Part shown: one piece after another, positions 1 through 12,400 of the stretch
Layout of the letters: each line of letters opens with the position of its first letter
Numbering within the stretch: position 1 is the first letter of the stretch
Assembly: GCF_050624435.1 (NCBI RefSeq)
Contig: NC_134535.1
Span: 127,149,731-127,213,730 of the forward strand
Length of the DNA: 64,000 bases
Direction of reading: 5' to 3'
Source of the DNA: Tenrec ecaudatus
Taxonomy: Eukaryota > Chordata > Mammalia > Afrosoricida > Tenrecidae
Notes under the pieces: model-generated
Databases searched by the model: none
What the model saw: only the letters and a program-made list of their open reading frames with translations
Told to the model about the DNA's origin: nothing
Translations under genes and position numbers: made by a program

Positions 1-147
1 GGTCGTAGGTATCTCTCGGTCTCCATTCTGATGGAGGTATCGGAATAGCTAGCAGAAGGCCATTGGGATTATACCTGATGGAGCAGAAAGGAAACAAGAT
101 AAAACAGAACTCCAAACCTGTTGCCCCTCCATCATTTTAGACTCGTA
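1..147. other. Unassigned intergenic sequence
   Basis: No exon, recognisable repeat or RNA gene seen. In human the gene on this side of TNFRSF1A is SCNN1A, whose 3' end would lie left of base 1; this is inference from known synteny. Confidence 0.4.
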
Positions 148-154
148 GGGACCC

Positions 155-570
155 ATGGGTATTAGGCTGGGGTGACTAGAGGAACAAACCCAGGGGCACT
201 CCTATATGTGCAAGAGAAAGAGCTTTATATCAAGAGGTAATTATATATCAAGAAAACACACCAACTCAGTCCAAACTTAAGTCCCTAAGTCCGATACTCG
301 CCCACAAGTCCCTCTTCAGACTCATGCAGTCACATGCTGTGGGGCAGAATGCAGGAAGATTACAGGTCAGTGGGTGCAACGTTAAGTGGATCCCGGGTCT
401 ATGGAAACATCCTGGGGCTCCAGCAACTCATTGGGTGGCCACCGACCAGGGAGGGAGGGAGGGAGAGAGACAGACAGACAGACAGACACTCCAGCCTCCA
501 GAGAGCCATAGATCCCAGTGGCACTTCAAGGGCGGTCATCAGGCCTGACTGACAGGCTAAACATCACCCC
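155..570 (-). repeat. LTR-like interspersed repeat, third copy
   Basis: Read on the minus strand, this matches the right-hand part of the roughly 0.5-kb repeats at 46.9-47.4 kb and 60.5-61.0 kb. Shared blocks are the terminal TTAGGCTGGGGTGACTAGAG followed by AACAAA, an ACTCCTATATGTG block and an AGTCCAAACTTAAGTCC block. It is diverged and its inner boundary is unclear. It could be a solo LTR or a nonautonomous DNA transposon. Confidence 0.45.
449..491. repeat. (GGGA)n/(GACA)n simple repeat
   Basis: A GGGA tetranucleotide run passes into a GACA run. Confidence 0.8.
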
Positions 571-965
571 TACACCTCTACATCTCTTCAGGTTGATATG
601 AAATTACGTAACTACCACACCTGGAGAAAGACTAGAACTGCCTCCTGGGGTCTCCTGGCTGTCATCTTTATGGAAACAGATTGCCCTGTCCTTTCTTCTG
701 TGATGCCACCGGGTGCGTCCGAGGTGCCAACTTTTAGATGAGCAGGCGAATGCAGACCATTTGTGCTATCCCGAGTCCTAAGGTGGAAAAGGCGACCTGT
801 CTTTTCCAAAGCTTTGTCACGGAGGTGAGGCGGTCTCATTAATCCTTTCAGAAGCGTGCCAGCTCTTGCTACCCCCACTTAATAAATGAGGTTCAGTAGA
901 GGCCCTTGCCTGAGGTCCACCCACTGGCTGCAGCCAGGATCAGCAGAGTCCGTGTGTCCAGGCAC

Positions 966-1167
966 CCACAAACCAAACTCACTGCCATCCAGGTGATACC
1001 GACTCAAGGTGTTCCTATCAGGCAGGGTAGGTCGGACCTGCTGAATTTTCAGGATTATCCCCCTACCAGAGTAGAAAGCCCACCTTTCTCCCACGGAGCA
1101 GCCTGCGGTTTTGAAGAGCTGACCTGGCATCTATCAAGGACACTACCTGTGCTCCTTGACAGACCTC
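966..1167 (-). repeat. AfroSINE, minus strand
   Basis: On the plus strand it begins with the reverse-complement tail AAACCAAACTCACTGCCATCC and contains AGAGTAGAAAGCCCACCTTTCTCCCACGGAGCAGCC-like body sequence (seen split over 1068-1105). This is the tRNA-derived afrotherian SINE, moderately diverged. It lies upstream of the TNFRSF1A promoter. Confidence 0.7.
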
Positions 1168-1399
1168 AAGCAGGGCATAACATTAGTGGGAAGGGTTAAC
1201 TCCCCCAAAAGTGGGAGGGTAAAGAGGCTTTCTGGGGACCGGGAGGCTTATCACAATTATCACGTGGGACGCTTTTTCTGTCCTTTTGTAAAGAATCTGA
1301 ACAGCAGCCTTATCTCATTTACCAAGTGGGACAGGGCGGGGGTGGGGGTGTCAGAAGGCTCATCTAAGACCACAGGGCTCAAAAGTGACTGATTCCAGA

Positions 1400-1497
1400 C
1401 TCATGAAACCGATGTCACTGTACTGTACTGTAAGAAACTGTTGAAATCATGTGTCTTTGGTTGTGTCTACTTTCACCAAAACAGATAAAAAAATACA
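1400..1497 (+). repeat. Old LINE 3' end fragment
   Basis: TGTACTGTAAGAAACTGTTG followed by an A-rich end resembles the 3' ends of old mammalian LINEs. A related block occurs at 12190-12372. The family assignment is uncertain. Confidence 0.35.
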
Positions 1498-1689
1498 AAA
1501 AGTTCAAATGATAGTGGCTGGAACTCTGGAAGATGACTAAGAGGAAAAAAAAATGGGGTGGGGAGTGAATCTGACTTCAAAGCCTTGGGTCTTTCCGTCG
1601 CTGGCCCCTTTGGGAAAGGACCCCAGCTGGGAGTGTCAAGTTGGTGGGTGGGGGCACCAAGTATCTGGAGCTCGGCCAGCTAGCTGTCA

Positions 1690-1986
1690 GGCTGGGCTAC
1701 AAAGGGTTAAGAACCTTTGCCGCCCCCTCCCGCCTACTCCCAGGCTCTTCCTGTCCCGCAGCGATTGCAACACCGCCTTCTCCCCTCCCCTCCCCTCCCA
1801 CCTCCTCTCTCCGGCTCGGAGATCTTCAGACTCGGGCCCAGGACAAGAGCTCCACCCCGAGTCTCCCCCTTCGGGGACACCCTCCCGAAAGCCTGGGCTG
1901 CACTCAGGACCCCGCGGACGTCGGGACCCCGCCGCCGCCGCCGCCCTGAGCCCTGATGGGGGAGTGAGCGGCCACCCAGGCCGGAC
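1690..1986 (+). promoter_or_regulatory. TNFRSF1A: Putative TNFRSF1A promoter and 5' UTR
   Basis: C-rich sequence with CpG clusters immediately upstream of the start codon and no obvious TATA box, as expected for a TATA-less receptor promoter. The transcription start cannot be placed from sequence. The 5' UTR runs to 1986 without an intron that I can define. Confidence 0.55.
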
Positions 1987-2025
1987 ATGGGCCTCCCCAC
2001 CGTCCCTGGCCTGCCGCTGCCGCTG
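1987..2025 (+). CDS. TNFRSF1A: TNFRSF1A exon 1: start and first half of signal peptide
   Basis: Encodes residues 1-13, [13 protein letters not shown], followed by the donor GTGAGC. Phase 0. The start ATG matches the human start by position and sequence. Intron 1 splits the signal peptide, and its hydrophobic core continues in exon 2. Confidence 0.93.
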
Positions 2026-3414
2026 GTGAGCCCGGGGACCCAGAGGGGAGGGGAGGGGCGGGGGTAGGGGACGGGTGTGGGGGGTGGTGAGGCGCCCCTC
2101 TCCGGGAGCCAGATCCCGGCTCCTAACGCGTCCGCGTCCTGAAGTTCAAGTTTCTAGAGGGGGCCGGCGAGGGACTAGCCTGGAGGGGAGGCGGGGGTGG
2201 GGTGGGGGCCGTGGAGGAGCGGTTGGAAAGGGGAACATTAATAGGGAACCCCGGCCATTGCTGGCCAAGGTAATTAGGTGTGGCCGCGAGTGTGGGGGCA
2301 CGGTGGGAGCAGGTGAGAGGCCACAGGTAGGGTATGTTCGGCGCCGGCGCGAAAGGACTTTGGTGGGAGACGCAAGGCCGGTTCTCTCAAATCCCGAAGC
2401 TTCTGGATTCGGAACTGCCTCTTGGCCCACGGGTCAGCTGGCTGGCCAGAGAGCGAGTTAGGGGTGGTGGTGGTGGAAGGCTGCCCGTGGCAGTGAAATG
2501 GGGAAACAGAGTCTGGAGAGGGAGGGAGTTGTGTCTGTGTCTCTGTGTGTGGGGGTGTGGGTGGGCGTTGGGGGTGAGGGAGGGGCTCCACACTGGAAAG
2601 AGGACAACTAAGTGGAGAGCCCCCAGTGCCCTCCCTGGGCCTCCTCCTTGGGACATTCTTGGCTCTGATGGGGTGGCTCAGCTCCCAGGAAGGATGGCCT
2701 GGGTTCAACCACCCTCCGCTCTCCACCAAGCAGCCAGGGCCCCTGTCCTCCCAACCCCCTCCCCACAGATTGAAACAAGTTTCTCCTTCAGCCCAATTTG
2801 AGGAAGTTGGTAGAAAGTTGTCTTTTGTCACTGGAAAATGTTCCTTTCTCTTCTATCTGCCTTCTTTCAGGGTCTCCTGCATTGTCACTCCTTACCCCCC
2901 ACTCCTCCTGTCCAAATGCCTGCAGCTCCCTGCCTCCCCCAGACTGCTGGGCACATTATCTCTGGGTCCCTGCCCATCTCTGGCCCACCACTCACTCTCC
3001 CACTTCCTTGATGGCTGGCATCTTCTCCCCCTGTTCCTGCTTCCTTTCTCTCTCACCCTCTTTCCCGAGGGCCTTTTGGAAGCTCTCTTTCCCTCCTGTT
3101 GCATCTCCATTCCCTGGTTCTCCGCTCTGGTCCCAGGTGTCTAGAGCAGACAGCACCTCTCTATGATGGTCGCAGGATCCTTCTCATCCTCCCTGCCGGC
3201 CCAGTAGGTCCCAGTCTCCCCTGTCCCTGCTGCTTTTTCTCTCAGCTGTCCTGCCTCCAGGATCTTTCCCCAGCCTCGGCCCTGTCTCCTTTGTAGGTTC
3301 CCTCTGTGGAGACAGCGCTCCCACGTGTGTGTGTGTGTGTGTGTGTGTGAATCCTGGCTCCACCGTGCAATGCTGCGCTCAGATTGAGTTTCTTTGTGAA
3401 ATGGGCGACTGCTC

Positions 3415-3490
<76 letters not shown>

Positions 3491-6400
3491 ATCCTGGCTC
3501 CACCGTGTAATGCTGCGCTCAGATTGAGTTTCTTTGTCTGTGAAATGGGCATCCTGGACAGCAGCTCCAGGTGTTGTGTGGAGGGAATAGATCACTACAT
3601 GCCGTTTTCTCTAAGTGCCTGGGTCACAAAAGTGCCTCATGTGATCTGCTGCAAACCGCTGGTGTGAACACATACACCCAGAGGCACCTCAAGAAGCCCT
3701 GATAGCAAAGCGGGGACTGCCTTGGGCTGCTAACCACAAGGCCAGCAGTTTGAAACCCGCTGATCCGAGGGAGAAACGTAAAGGCTTTCAATTCCAGTAA
3801 AGATTTACAGTCTCCGAAAACCCACAGGGGGCAGTTCTCTTCTGCCCAATAGGTTTGCTATGAGTCAGAATCCAAGGGCTGCAAAGGGGTTTGGGAGGCT
3901 CCTCAGAAGAAAGGCCTGGTGGTCGGAATATGAGGAACCAGCGTTGAAAACCCTCCAGAGCTCAGGTCTCGGATAGCCATGGGGCTGCCAGGAGTTGGAA
4001 TTGACCTTGATGGCCACTGGTGGCCCTCCCTTGTCGGAGGGACTGTGTGAGATGCTGGGGTTCCAGAGTGAACAGCGTGTCTACCCCTGGGCTGATGTTC
4101 CAGAGGAGGCCTGGTGGATAGCTGCCCTGAGTCTGCAGGGAGCTCAAGGAGACACGGGTGTCAAGGAAGGGGATGCTGCCTGGCCCTGTGCTGTCCTGTC
4201 CCCAAGACCATCTGTGCATCAGAATGTTGTGGCCCAGAGAGTGTTGGCTGATTTTCCAAAGTAGATCTCCAGGCCTTTCTTCCTAGTCCAGCTCCATTTG
4301 GAAGCTCTGTCAAAACCTGTTTAACAGCGGAGCAGCACATAAACCGCCCTAGATGGAGGGGTGGTAGCTGTGTGTGAAGACCATTGGCCTGAAGTCAAAC
4401 AGTGCTCACGCTGAGATGCATGCATGCAGCAAACACTTGATACACGTCAACTTAAAAACCACCCCCACCCCCACTACTACCACCACCACCCCCAGCCCCC
4501 CAATCCCCCACTCCCACCACCCCCACCACTACCACCACCCCCACCACCCCCACTACCACTACCACTACCACCACCACCACCACCACCACCACCACCACCA
4601 CCACCACCACCACCACCACCATCATCATAGCTTTTATGGAGGAGGCTTCAAAAAGCCAGTGGAAAATGTCACGATCTTTTTGTTTCATTTTTCCATGCGC
4701 CTTTTTGAAGCCCCTTCCCGGATTAGCTTTAGTGGTAATTACTCAGTGACTATCTGCGTTTGGAACTTAGTGAGAACAGAAAAAGGAAAGTGCCTAGGGG
4801 CTGGGGTAGGAGTGGCTGGAAAGGAGCCCAGCTGGAAGGGGTGGGGGAGGACGGGAGGCGATGGAAAGTTGCATTAGGCGGTCCGTGAGCTATGTAGTTT
4901 CTCATCAGTCCTGGTCCACACAGCTCCCAGTGCCTGTGTGTGCTCATGTGCGCGTGCATGTGTGTATGTGTGCTGAATGCATGCACTTGCAACTAAGGGT
5001 AGAAGAGGATAACGGGAGAGTGTGAATGCTGGTGGTGCTGTCCAGTAAGCGTTGGTCCGCTAATTGCAAGGTTGGTGGTTCAAACCCACCAGCTGCCTCT
5101 TCCTTAACGATTTATAGCCTGGGAAATGCTGAGTCTGAGTCGACTTGGTGGCTGTGGGTTTGGTTACAATGCAACCGGGAGACTGAGTCTTGCTCCCACT
5201 GAGCATATAGTTTAGGAGCCAGGACAGCTTAGAGGAAAAAGTGATTTCGGAACAATCGGGAGGAAAATGGCCACGAAAGCATGGAGGTGGATGCCCTGGA
5301 GTGCCGAGGGCGGTAGAACCAGGAGATGGTAACCATCTGCGTTATCTTAAACTAGTCCTCAGCTCCCGGAAACCATGAACTTGCCCAGGCTGGCTCAAGT
5401 GCCCTTCTGGATGTGTCTCCATGGACCAGGGGCCAACCAACCACTAGTCTCCCACCCATTGGGGAGCTTCTGAGGGCACGAGCTAGGTATAATCTACCTC
5501 TGCTTTCCTGGGTGGTGGTGGCAATCCCATGTGACTGTGAAACTGCCCCATGGGGTTTTCTAGGCTGTAATCTTCATGAAGCAGATTTGGGTTCTGAGCA
5601 GACAACCCCGTCACTATGACGTTACCAGGGCACATCCCACTGAGACTCAGTGCTGAAAGCCTCCTCTTCCTCCTACTCAGGATTCCAAGCAGCTGACCTG
5701 TAGTGAACAGTCCAGCACGCAATCCTGTGTGTCAACCAGAACTCTGACCAGGGCGTATAGATCACCTACATATTTGTTGAGTGAGTTAAGGAACAAGCGA
5801 GAAGGGATTGGTCAGAGGGAAAGCCTCATAGCCATGGATCGGGAGCTGACATTTGACATCACTGACAGGCCGGGTGTCTCAGAAGGAGGGAGCCAAGGAG
5901 CAGGAGGAAGATTGGTTTGAAGGGAGGAAGGTGGAATGGAGAGATGGGATCTTTGGTTTGGGTGCTGGGGCGACATGGGAGTGGAAGTCTTGAGTGGAGG
6001 AACCGTAAGAAAAGAGAAAGGCCACATCTGAGTGAGGGTGGTGGCGACCAAATATGTTGGAATAAGCTCTCAGAAAGTAATAATCATTTATAACTTATCA
6101 AGGGTTCACGAAGGTGGGCGGGTGGGGAAAAAGAGAAGCTGATACCCAGGGCGCAAACAGAAACTGTTTAGAAAATGATGATGGCAACATATGTATAAAT
6201 GTGCTCAATACAATTGATGTATGGTTTGTTACAAGAGCTGTAAGAGCCCTTCCCTCCCCCCATAAAATGATTCAAAATATCGGTAGATGCTCTCAGGTGG
6301 AGGAATTCATCCATCAGCTCCCTCATTCGTTTACTCATTCAGAAAAAGTTCTTCAAGGGCCCTGCCTTCTTGGGACTGTGCTCTGACTAAATAAAAGTCA

Positions 6401-9400
6401 AGTCTGACTGTAAGAGTTGAAACCGAAGAATAAATAAATAGACTAAACAAACACACAAATAGACAGATAGGGGGAAAAAGAACTTACGCAAAGGACCGTG
6501 ACCCAATGGAAGCGAAGTTTGAGGTCAGGCCATGGAGAGGAAGGTTCCCCCACAGGTGGGGGCGAGTTGAAGGCCCAGTGCAAAGTGCGGGAGGAGCGGT
6601 TAGACTGATGGTGGGCAGGCAGCTCCCTCTGTGGGAGGCAGCTTGCAGAGGACTGAGACCGCAGAAGGGGCTGGGGAGAGGACTGCAGCAGGGGAAGGAG
6701 GGGGCCGAGAAGAGGCCTCCACTTGGCATGGGTGGCCCCCTGTCAAGAGGTTGGTGGTGTGACATTTGTCTGGGTGAGGGGACTGGTGAGCTCATTTTGG
6801 GGGCATATTAAAGGTCAGGGGACTGGCCTGGTGGAAGTGTATCTGACAGGCGAGAGCAGCGGTTCTCAAGCTGGTTTCTGCCTTCGAAGAACTCTCATAG
6901 AGGCTCTGGTGATCTCAGCCTAGGACACCCTGTGGGGTGCGACTACAGCTAGCAACAATGAGGCGCTCCGATGTGCTGCATGCACTCATCCAGGGGTCTC
7001 AATCCGAGGGGAGCAGAGTCCCACAAAGGATTTCCTGGGAATGTGGTTGTGCGTGTTTATTTGGAAAACTGCCCCATGGAGAGAAATGCAGTGCTATGGC
7101 GTGCAGTGGGGAGGCGCTGTTTCCCACCTTCCTCTTTGGAAATTGCTGGTTACCTGGAGCTCAAGCCAGATGATGAATAGTAGATCCATCCGTTCATAGT
7201 TCTTTTGCTCCAGCTGTTCTGGAGGCTTGATTCTGGGTGCTGCGAGGAAACCAAGGGCGATAAGACTCTTATCTCTGACCAAGACCACTCATCTCACAGG
7301 GTTATGGTCTGTTTGGGGAGATCCTATCTACTTGCCCAAAGAGAACTATTTCATGATAAGTGCCAGAAAGTAGGCGTAGGTAATTCTCGCTACTGTTAGA
7401 GTTCACGGGGGTTGGGGCCAGGAACATTGTTGGAACATAGCACAGGAGGGAGGTGGAAACTCACACGTGACTTTGCAGCAGGCACTGCCCTGTGAGGTCC
7501 CCAAAATATTGACCTTCAATAAACAAACAATATAATTTAAGGACCAGACTCATGCTTGGAGAGGGGGAACCAAGTAGGTCCATGTGGGGTCAGCATTAGA
7601 CCTGTGGTCGATCTTAGCTTCTTGGGCCCCACTCTGCAGCCACAGCACAGGAAGCTGCACAGGAAGTTGTGGGGGTGTTACAGGGGTGCTGGGGCCACCT
7701 CCTCAACTGCCTCTCCACCAGCCCCTGCCTGTGTCCTGCCCTTTCTCTGTGGTAGGCCATAGGTGCCTGGTCAGGCTGGAGCCTGGGTGCTGAGAGCTTA
7801 CCTCCCATTTCTATGGTTCTGCTTCAAGATCCCTTCTTCATATAAACCGGAGAACACACGTTGGTGGAGAAGAGCTCTCCACACATGGAATTCAGGACAG
7901 ATAAGCCCCTCAGGAACAGTAATGGGAGTAGCAATGTCCTGAGGAGGGGGGGATGGTCTGGGAGGGGGAAGGGTAAGAAAGGGGGAACCCATCACAAGAT
8001 TGGATATATATAGCCCCCCCCCAGGGACGAATAACAGAAATGTGGGTGAAGGGAGACAGCGGACAGTGTAAGATACCGGATAATAAAAACAATCTATAAT
8101 CGATCAAGGATTCACGAGGTTGGGGAGGGAGGGGATAAAAAGAGGAGCTTATACCAAGGGCTCAAGTAGAAAATGTTTTGGCAGTGATGATGGCAACATA
8201 TGTACAAATATGCTTGATACAATTGATGTGTGGAATGTTATAAGAGCTGAACTGTAAGAGTCCCCCATAAAATGACTTAAAAAAAAAAGATCCAGTCACC
8301 TTAGCAACTCCTAAGGGATGGGTGCTGGCTCTTAGGTCAGGGTGGGCTGGCTGCAGGGCCGCTGTGGGCCCCCCCGAGACCCTTCATGTTGGCTTTTTCC
8401 TGGAACTGGTGTTTAGGGTTCCAGAGCGTTCCTTGTGTGGCCAGTGGATTTGGAGGAGGGACTGTGGACTCTCAGAACTGGCCTTATTTCGTCAGACTCC
8501 AGGGAGCCCCCTCACCCCAACCTAATGGGCCAGAGCCCCCAGGCTGTGGGAATGTGGTGATCCCAGGGTGGGGGCCAGGGGCTGGTGCAAGAGCCCTGGG
8601 AATGAGTTTGTCAGCAAGTGACTTGAACCAGTAGGGGGGACAGAGTGGGCGGGGCCAAGCCCAAAGGAAGGATGCTGTGGACCTCCCAAAGCAGTGGATT
8701 GTGACTGGTGGGAGGAAGCCAGGGGTCGAAGGAGACTTCCCTTTGGGATCAAGAGGAGAGGGAGCGATTTCCTGAAATATGGGGGCCAACTGGTACCGGG
8801 GGCCGTTGCTTGGCTCTTCTGGGGGCCGAAGGGGAGGGAAATGCGGGGCTCCGGAAGGGGGTAGAGGGAGAGACTTCCATAGAAGGAAGGGGTCTGCTGG
8901 GGTCTAGTTTCTGGCTGCTCTTTTCCTTCTTTGTGCTGACTCAGACCTTGAGGAGCTGGGGAAGCACTTAGTTCCTTCTTCCCCCCCCCCCTCTCACCTC
9001 CCTCCTTCTGGCCTGAGTCACTGGGGCGGGGCTGCTGGGAAAAGATTTCCCTTTCCCGGATTTGCCTTAACCCTCCAAGTGCTAGAGAGGGAGAGGAACA
9101 CGTGGCCAGGGCAGTGAAAGTCCAGCCCTCCACCTCCCTTTCCTGGAGGCCCATTCCTCACAGCCAGAGACCCCTGGACAGCACTGCCCAAACTTCTCCC
9201 CCCACCTCTGTCTGCCTTTTGACTCAGCTTCCAGCCCTCTGGTGAGATTCGAAATGCCCATGACTTTCCGGGGCCCAGAGGGCTCTTGTCTTTTCAGGAA
9301 AGGAACCACACTTTCCAGACTTTCAGGATTGGGAAGTTCTTCCTATAACCACTCTAGACTCTTCCTGGTTACACCCCCCACTGAATGCCCCTCCCCTCTC

Positions 9401-12400
9401 CACACTAGGGAGATACAGCAGTGTGGGGGCTGACCTCTTAGTCAGGTATGTGCCCCTGCCCAGCCTTCTGAGTGTGGCTTCCCTTGTTTGTGGCTGAGCC
9501 TCTGGCTTCCGGGGGGTGGGGTGGGGTGTGGTGTGTGTGTGTGTATGTCTACCAGCAGTGACTCAGGGTACAACTTTCTCCAAAGTTCAAGGCTGCTCAG
9601 GCTACACTGCTGCCTGCAGGCTGCCTGGCCACCCTTGCTAGGCTAGACCAGATTCATTCATTGCTCCCCTAACTTTAATATACATAAAGAACTTCCTCCT
9701 CTCTTCACACACACGAGGTGGCTCTTACTGTAGGAAAAATCAAACCAAACAAAAAACTAAGTCGGGCTGGGGTGGTCGGAAGCCGGTTAGAGATCAAAGG
9801 GTACAGTCTGCGTTGGACGTTGGACGTTGGACGTAGACACTGACTTCTGGTTTTGCTTTCCTGGTATTTGAAGCCAGAGCAGGTCAAAGGACTGAGTTGC
9901 TACGGGCTTGAGGATGTGAAACGTGCCTTCTAGAATGCCTTGCTGTGCGAAGGACTGCAGGCCTCCCTGGAGGCACTTGCTCAGCTCTAGCTGCACCTGA
10001 CCTAGATTCCTTTACCCACTCCTGTCCCCACCTGAGCTTTGGGACCCGCTGTCTCAGTCACCTGCTGCTGCTGCTGCTGTGACAGAGCTACCACACAGGG
10101 AGTGGCTTTGAAGAGCAGGCATTTGTTGCGTCTGGTTCCGAAGGCGGTTGTCGGATACTGCTGGATGGCTCCAGCTCCCGGCCACCTGACGGATACCTGA
10201 ACAGAGTGGTGGCCGGGCCAGCGCTGGCTTCCTGCCTGCTGCTAGGTTTCAGCTCCTCATTGCGGTTTCTGTGCCGGTCCATCGTATCGCGAGCATCCCT
10301 CAGTGCCTCGGACCCTCTGCTTTCCCAAGCATGAGGTCACGTCCCCGGGATTGGTCTTTTCTGATCACATGTCCAGAGCGATTAGGATGAAGTCTCACGT
10401 CCTTACTGCTCAGGACCATTCTGGCGGTCCTTGCTCCAGGGCCGATTTGTTGGTTCTTCTGCCATCCGTAGACGCTAGAGGTTGGAGTTCAGTGTATGAC
10501 CCGACCTTCTTTGTCTGTTTCAGCTTCTAGGAAGCTGGCAGTCCTTGGAGTTCGTGAGTTTTTAGGTTCATCTGCCTCCTTTGCTGTCAGATAGCATCTG
10601 TCTTCCCCTATTTTTGCCTACCTATCTCCGTCTATGCAGTTCTTTGTACAACAAATAATCAACTAGGCGTAGGAGCCACCCGACATTGGTGCAATGTCAA
10701 TGCATTAGATTAGATTGCATCCAGGAGGGCTTGGATCCCAACACCTATTTTGGGGGGACACAATTCAATCGGTAACATCTACCTCCTTCATCCTTGGCCC
10801 CTGAACTTTCCCTTTTGTTCTCATCCCCTGCCCCGAGTGTCTTTGCCGTTTGTGTAAACTTAGCAGTGGGAGGGATTGAGTGGGGAGTGGAGAGTTGTGA
10901 GGGTAAGATCCTAAGTCAGTGGTTCTCAACCTTCCTCATGCCGTGACCCTTTCATACAGTTCCTTATGTGGTGGTGACCCCCAACCATAACATTATTTTC
11001 GTTGCTATTTCATAACTGTAATTCTGCTACTGTTATGCATCGTCATGTAAATATCTGCTATGCAGGATGTATTTTCAATGTTACAAATTGAACATAATTA
11101 AAGCAGAGTGATTAATCACAAAAACAATATGGCACTAAATATTGTGAAATATTGTGGACGTATCTGCATGTGGGCGGACCCACCTGGAGACGCGTAGAGG
11201 AGCGGTGTCTTGGTTCCTAAGACCATTGGAAATATGTGTTTTCTGATGATCTTAGGCAACTGCTGTGAAAGGGTCATTCAACCCCCAAAGGGGTGGTGAC
11301 CCACAGGTTGAGAACCACTGTCCTAAGTGAAGTTTCAATACAAATTCATAAAGAGACTCGCCTTCTCTGCCCACTCATGGGGAATGGTGATGCCCCCAGG
11401 AAGATCACTCACCTCCACCCTATTCGGATTGAAAGCAACGATAACTTTTTACTGATACAGCACAATGCAGGCAGGTACACAGATTCTAACTGTCCACCTC
11501 AGTGAATCTTCACCAGGTGAATATTTAGAACCCAACACCGAGGTAGGGAAGCAGCCCTGGGCTTTGGAGCTACTTGTTGGTAGAAAGGGCTAATGATGGC
11601 GGCGACCTGCCGCTCCCTAATCCAAAATTGTTTATTTTCTTGGAACATCTGCTTGGTGTCAGCATTGTTAGCTTCTGGGATGGGGCTTGGGGTGTCTCAG
11701 AATAAGGGTGAAATAGAGCCCATGTCTGGAGCCTACTAGCCTTGAATTGGCAGAACAGAGCCGATCACCCAGACAACAATTGGTCTCTATTCACCTGGAG
11801 AACAGAGGAAGGAGGAACAGAGGGGAGAAGCGGCGGCAGTGGAACATGTGGCTAATGGCCCCCACCAACAACTGCCTGTTGGGCGGTGTGCAAGGTGCCC
11901 GGCTACGACTACTGAACATTTTGATCAAAATGCTTTATCAAAAGGAGGAAGACACAGAAGAAAATCTTCAGGTTTTCATGGAATCCAGAGTTTCTAGATC
12001 CATAGAGGCTGGATGACTCCCTCACACAATTACCCTGAGATCATCTTTGCATCTTGAACCAAAAATATCCCCGCCATCTTCACAGTACCAAACAAGAGCT
12101 TAGTGTAACCAGGACGGAACATCTGCCCTGGATGTGGTGGGACTCTTTCCAGATCTATCTCTGGGAGCAAGTTGACGGGGGCAACACAAAAGGTTAGATA
12201 GGACACTTAGGGGGTCAAGTGAACTTATGTTAATGGGAAGGAGCAACTCAGAAGGAGAGCCAGATGATTGGACAACGAAAAAGAATATAATCAATATCCC
12301 AGAATTGTTCATGCTAAAACTCTTGAACTGGTGTGTGTATCTATCCTCAACAACAAGAAGAACGAGAGAATCATTAAGCACTGGACTGCATGGCATGCCA

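Noticed and set aside
2274-2831. 185-codon minus-strand frame next to exon 1
   Set aside because: CpG-rich promoter-proximal sequence keeps frames open by chance; no recognisable protein.
4374-4877. 167-codon frame with a poly-His run
   Set aside because: Generated by the CCA microsatellite; all three frames are open through the repeat and flanks have no similarity.
6857-7010. Possible second hAT element (CAGCGGTTCTCAAGCTGG start)
   Set aside because: No matching inverted end and no 8-bp duplication; a later CAGGGGTCTCAATCCG is in the same orientation.
8522-9154. 210-codon minus-strand frame in TNFRSF1A intron 1
   Set aside because: GC-rich low-complexity composition, no domain and no splice context.
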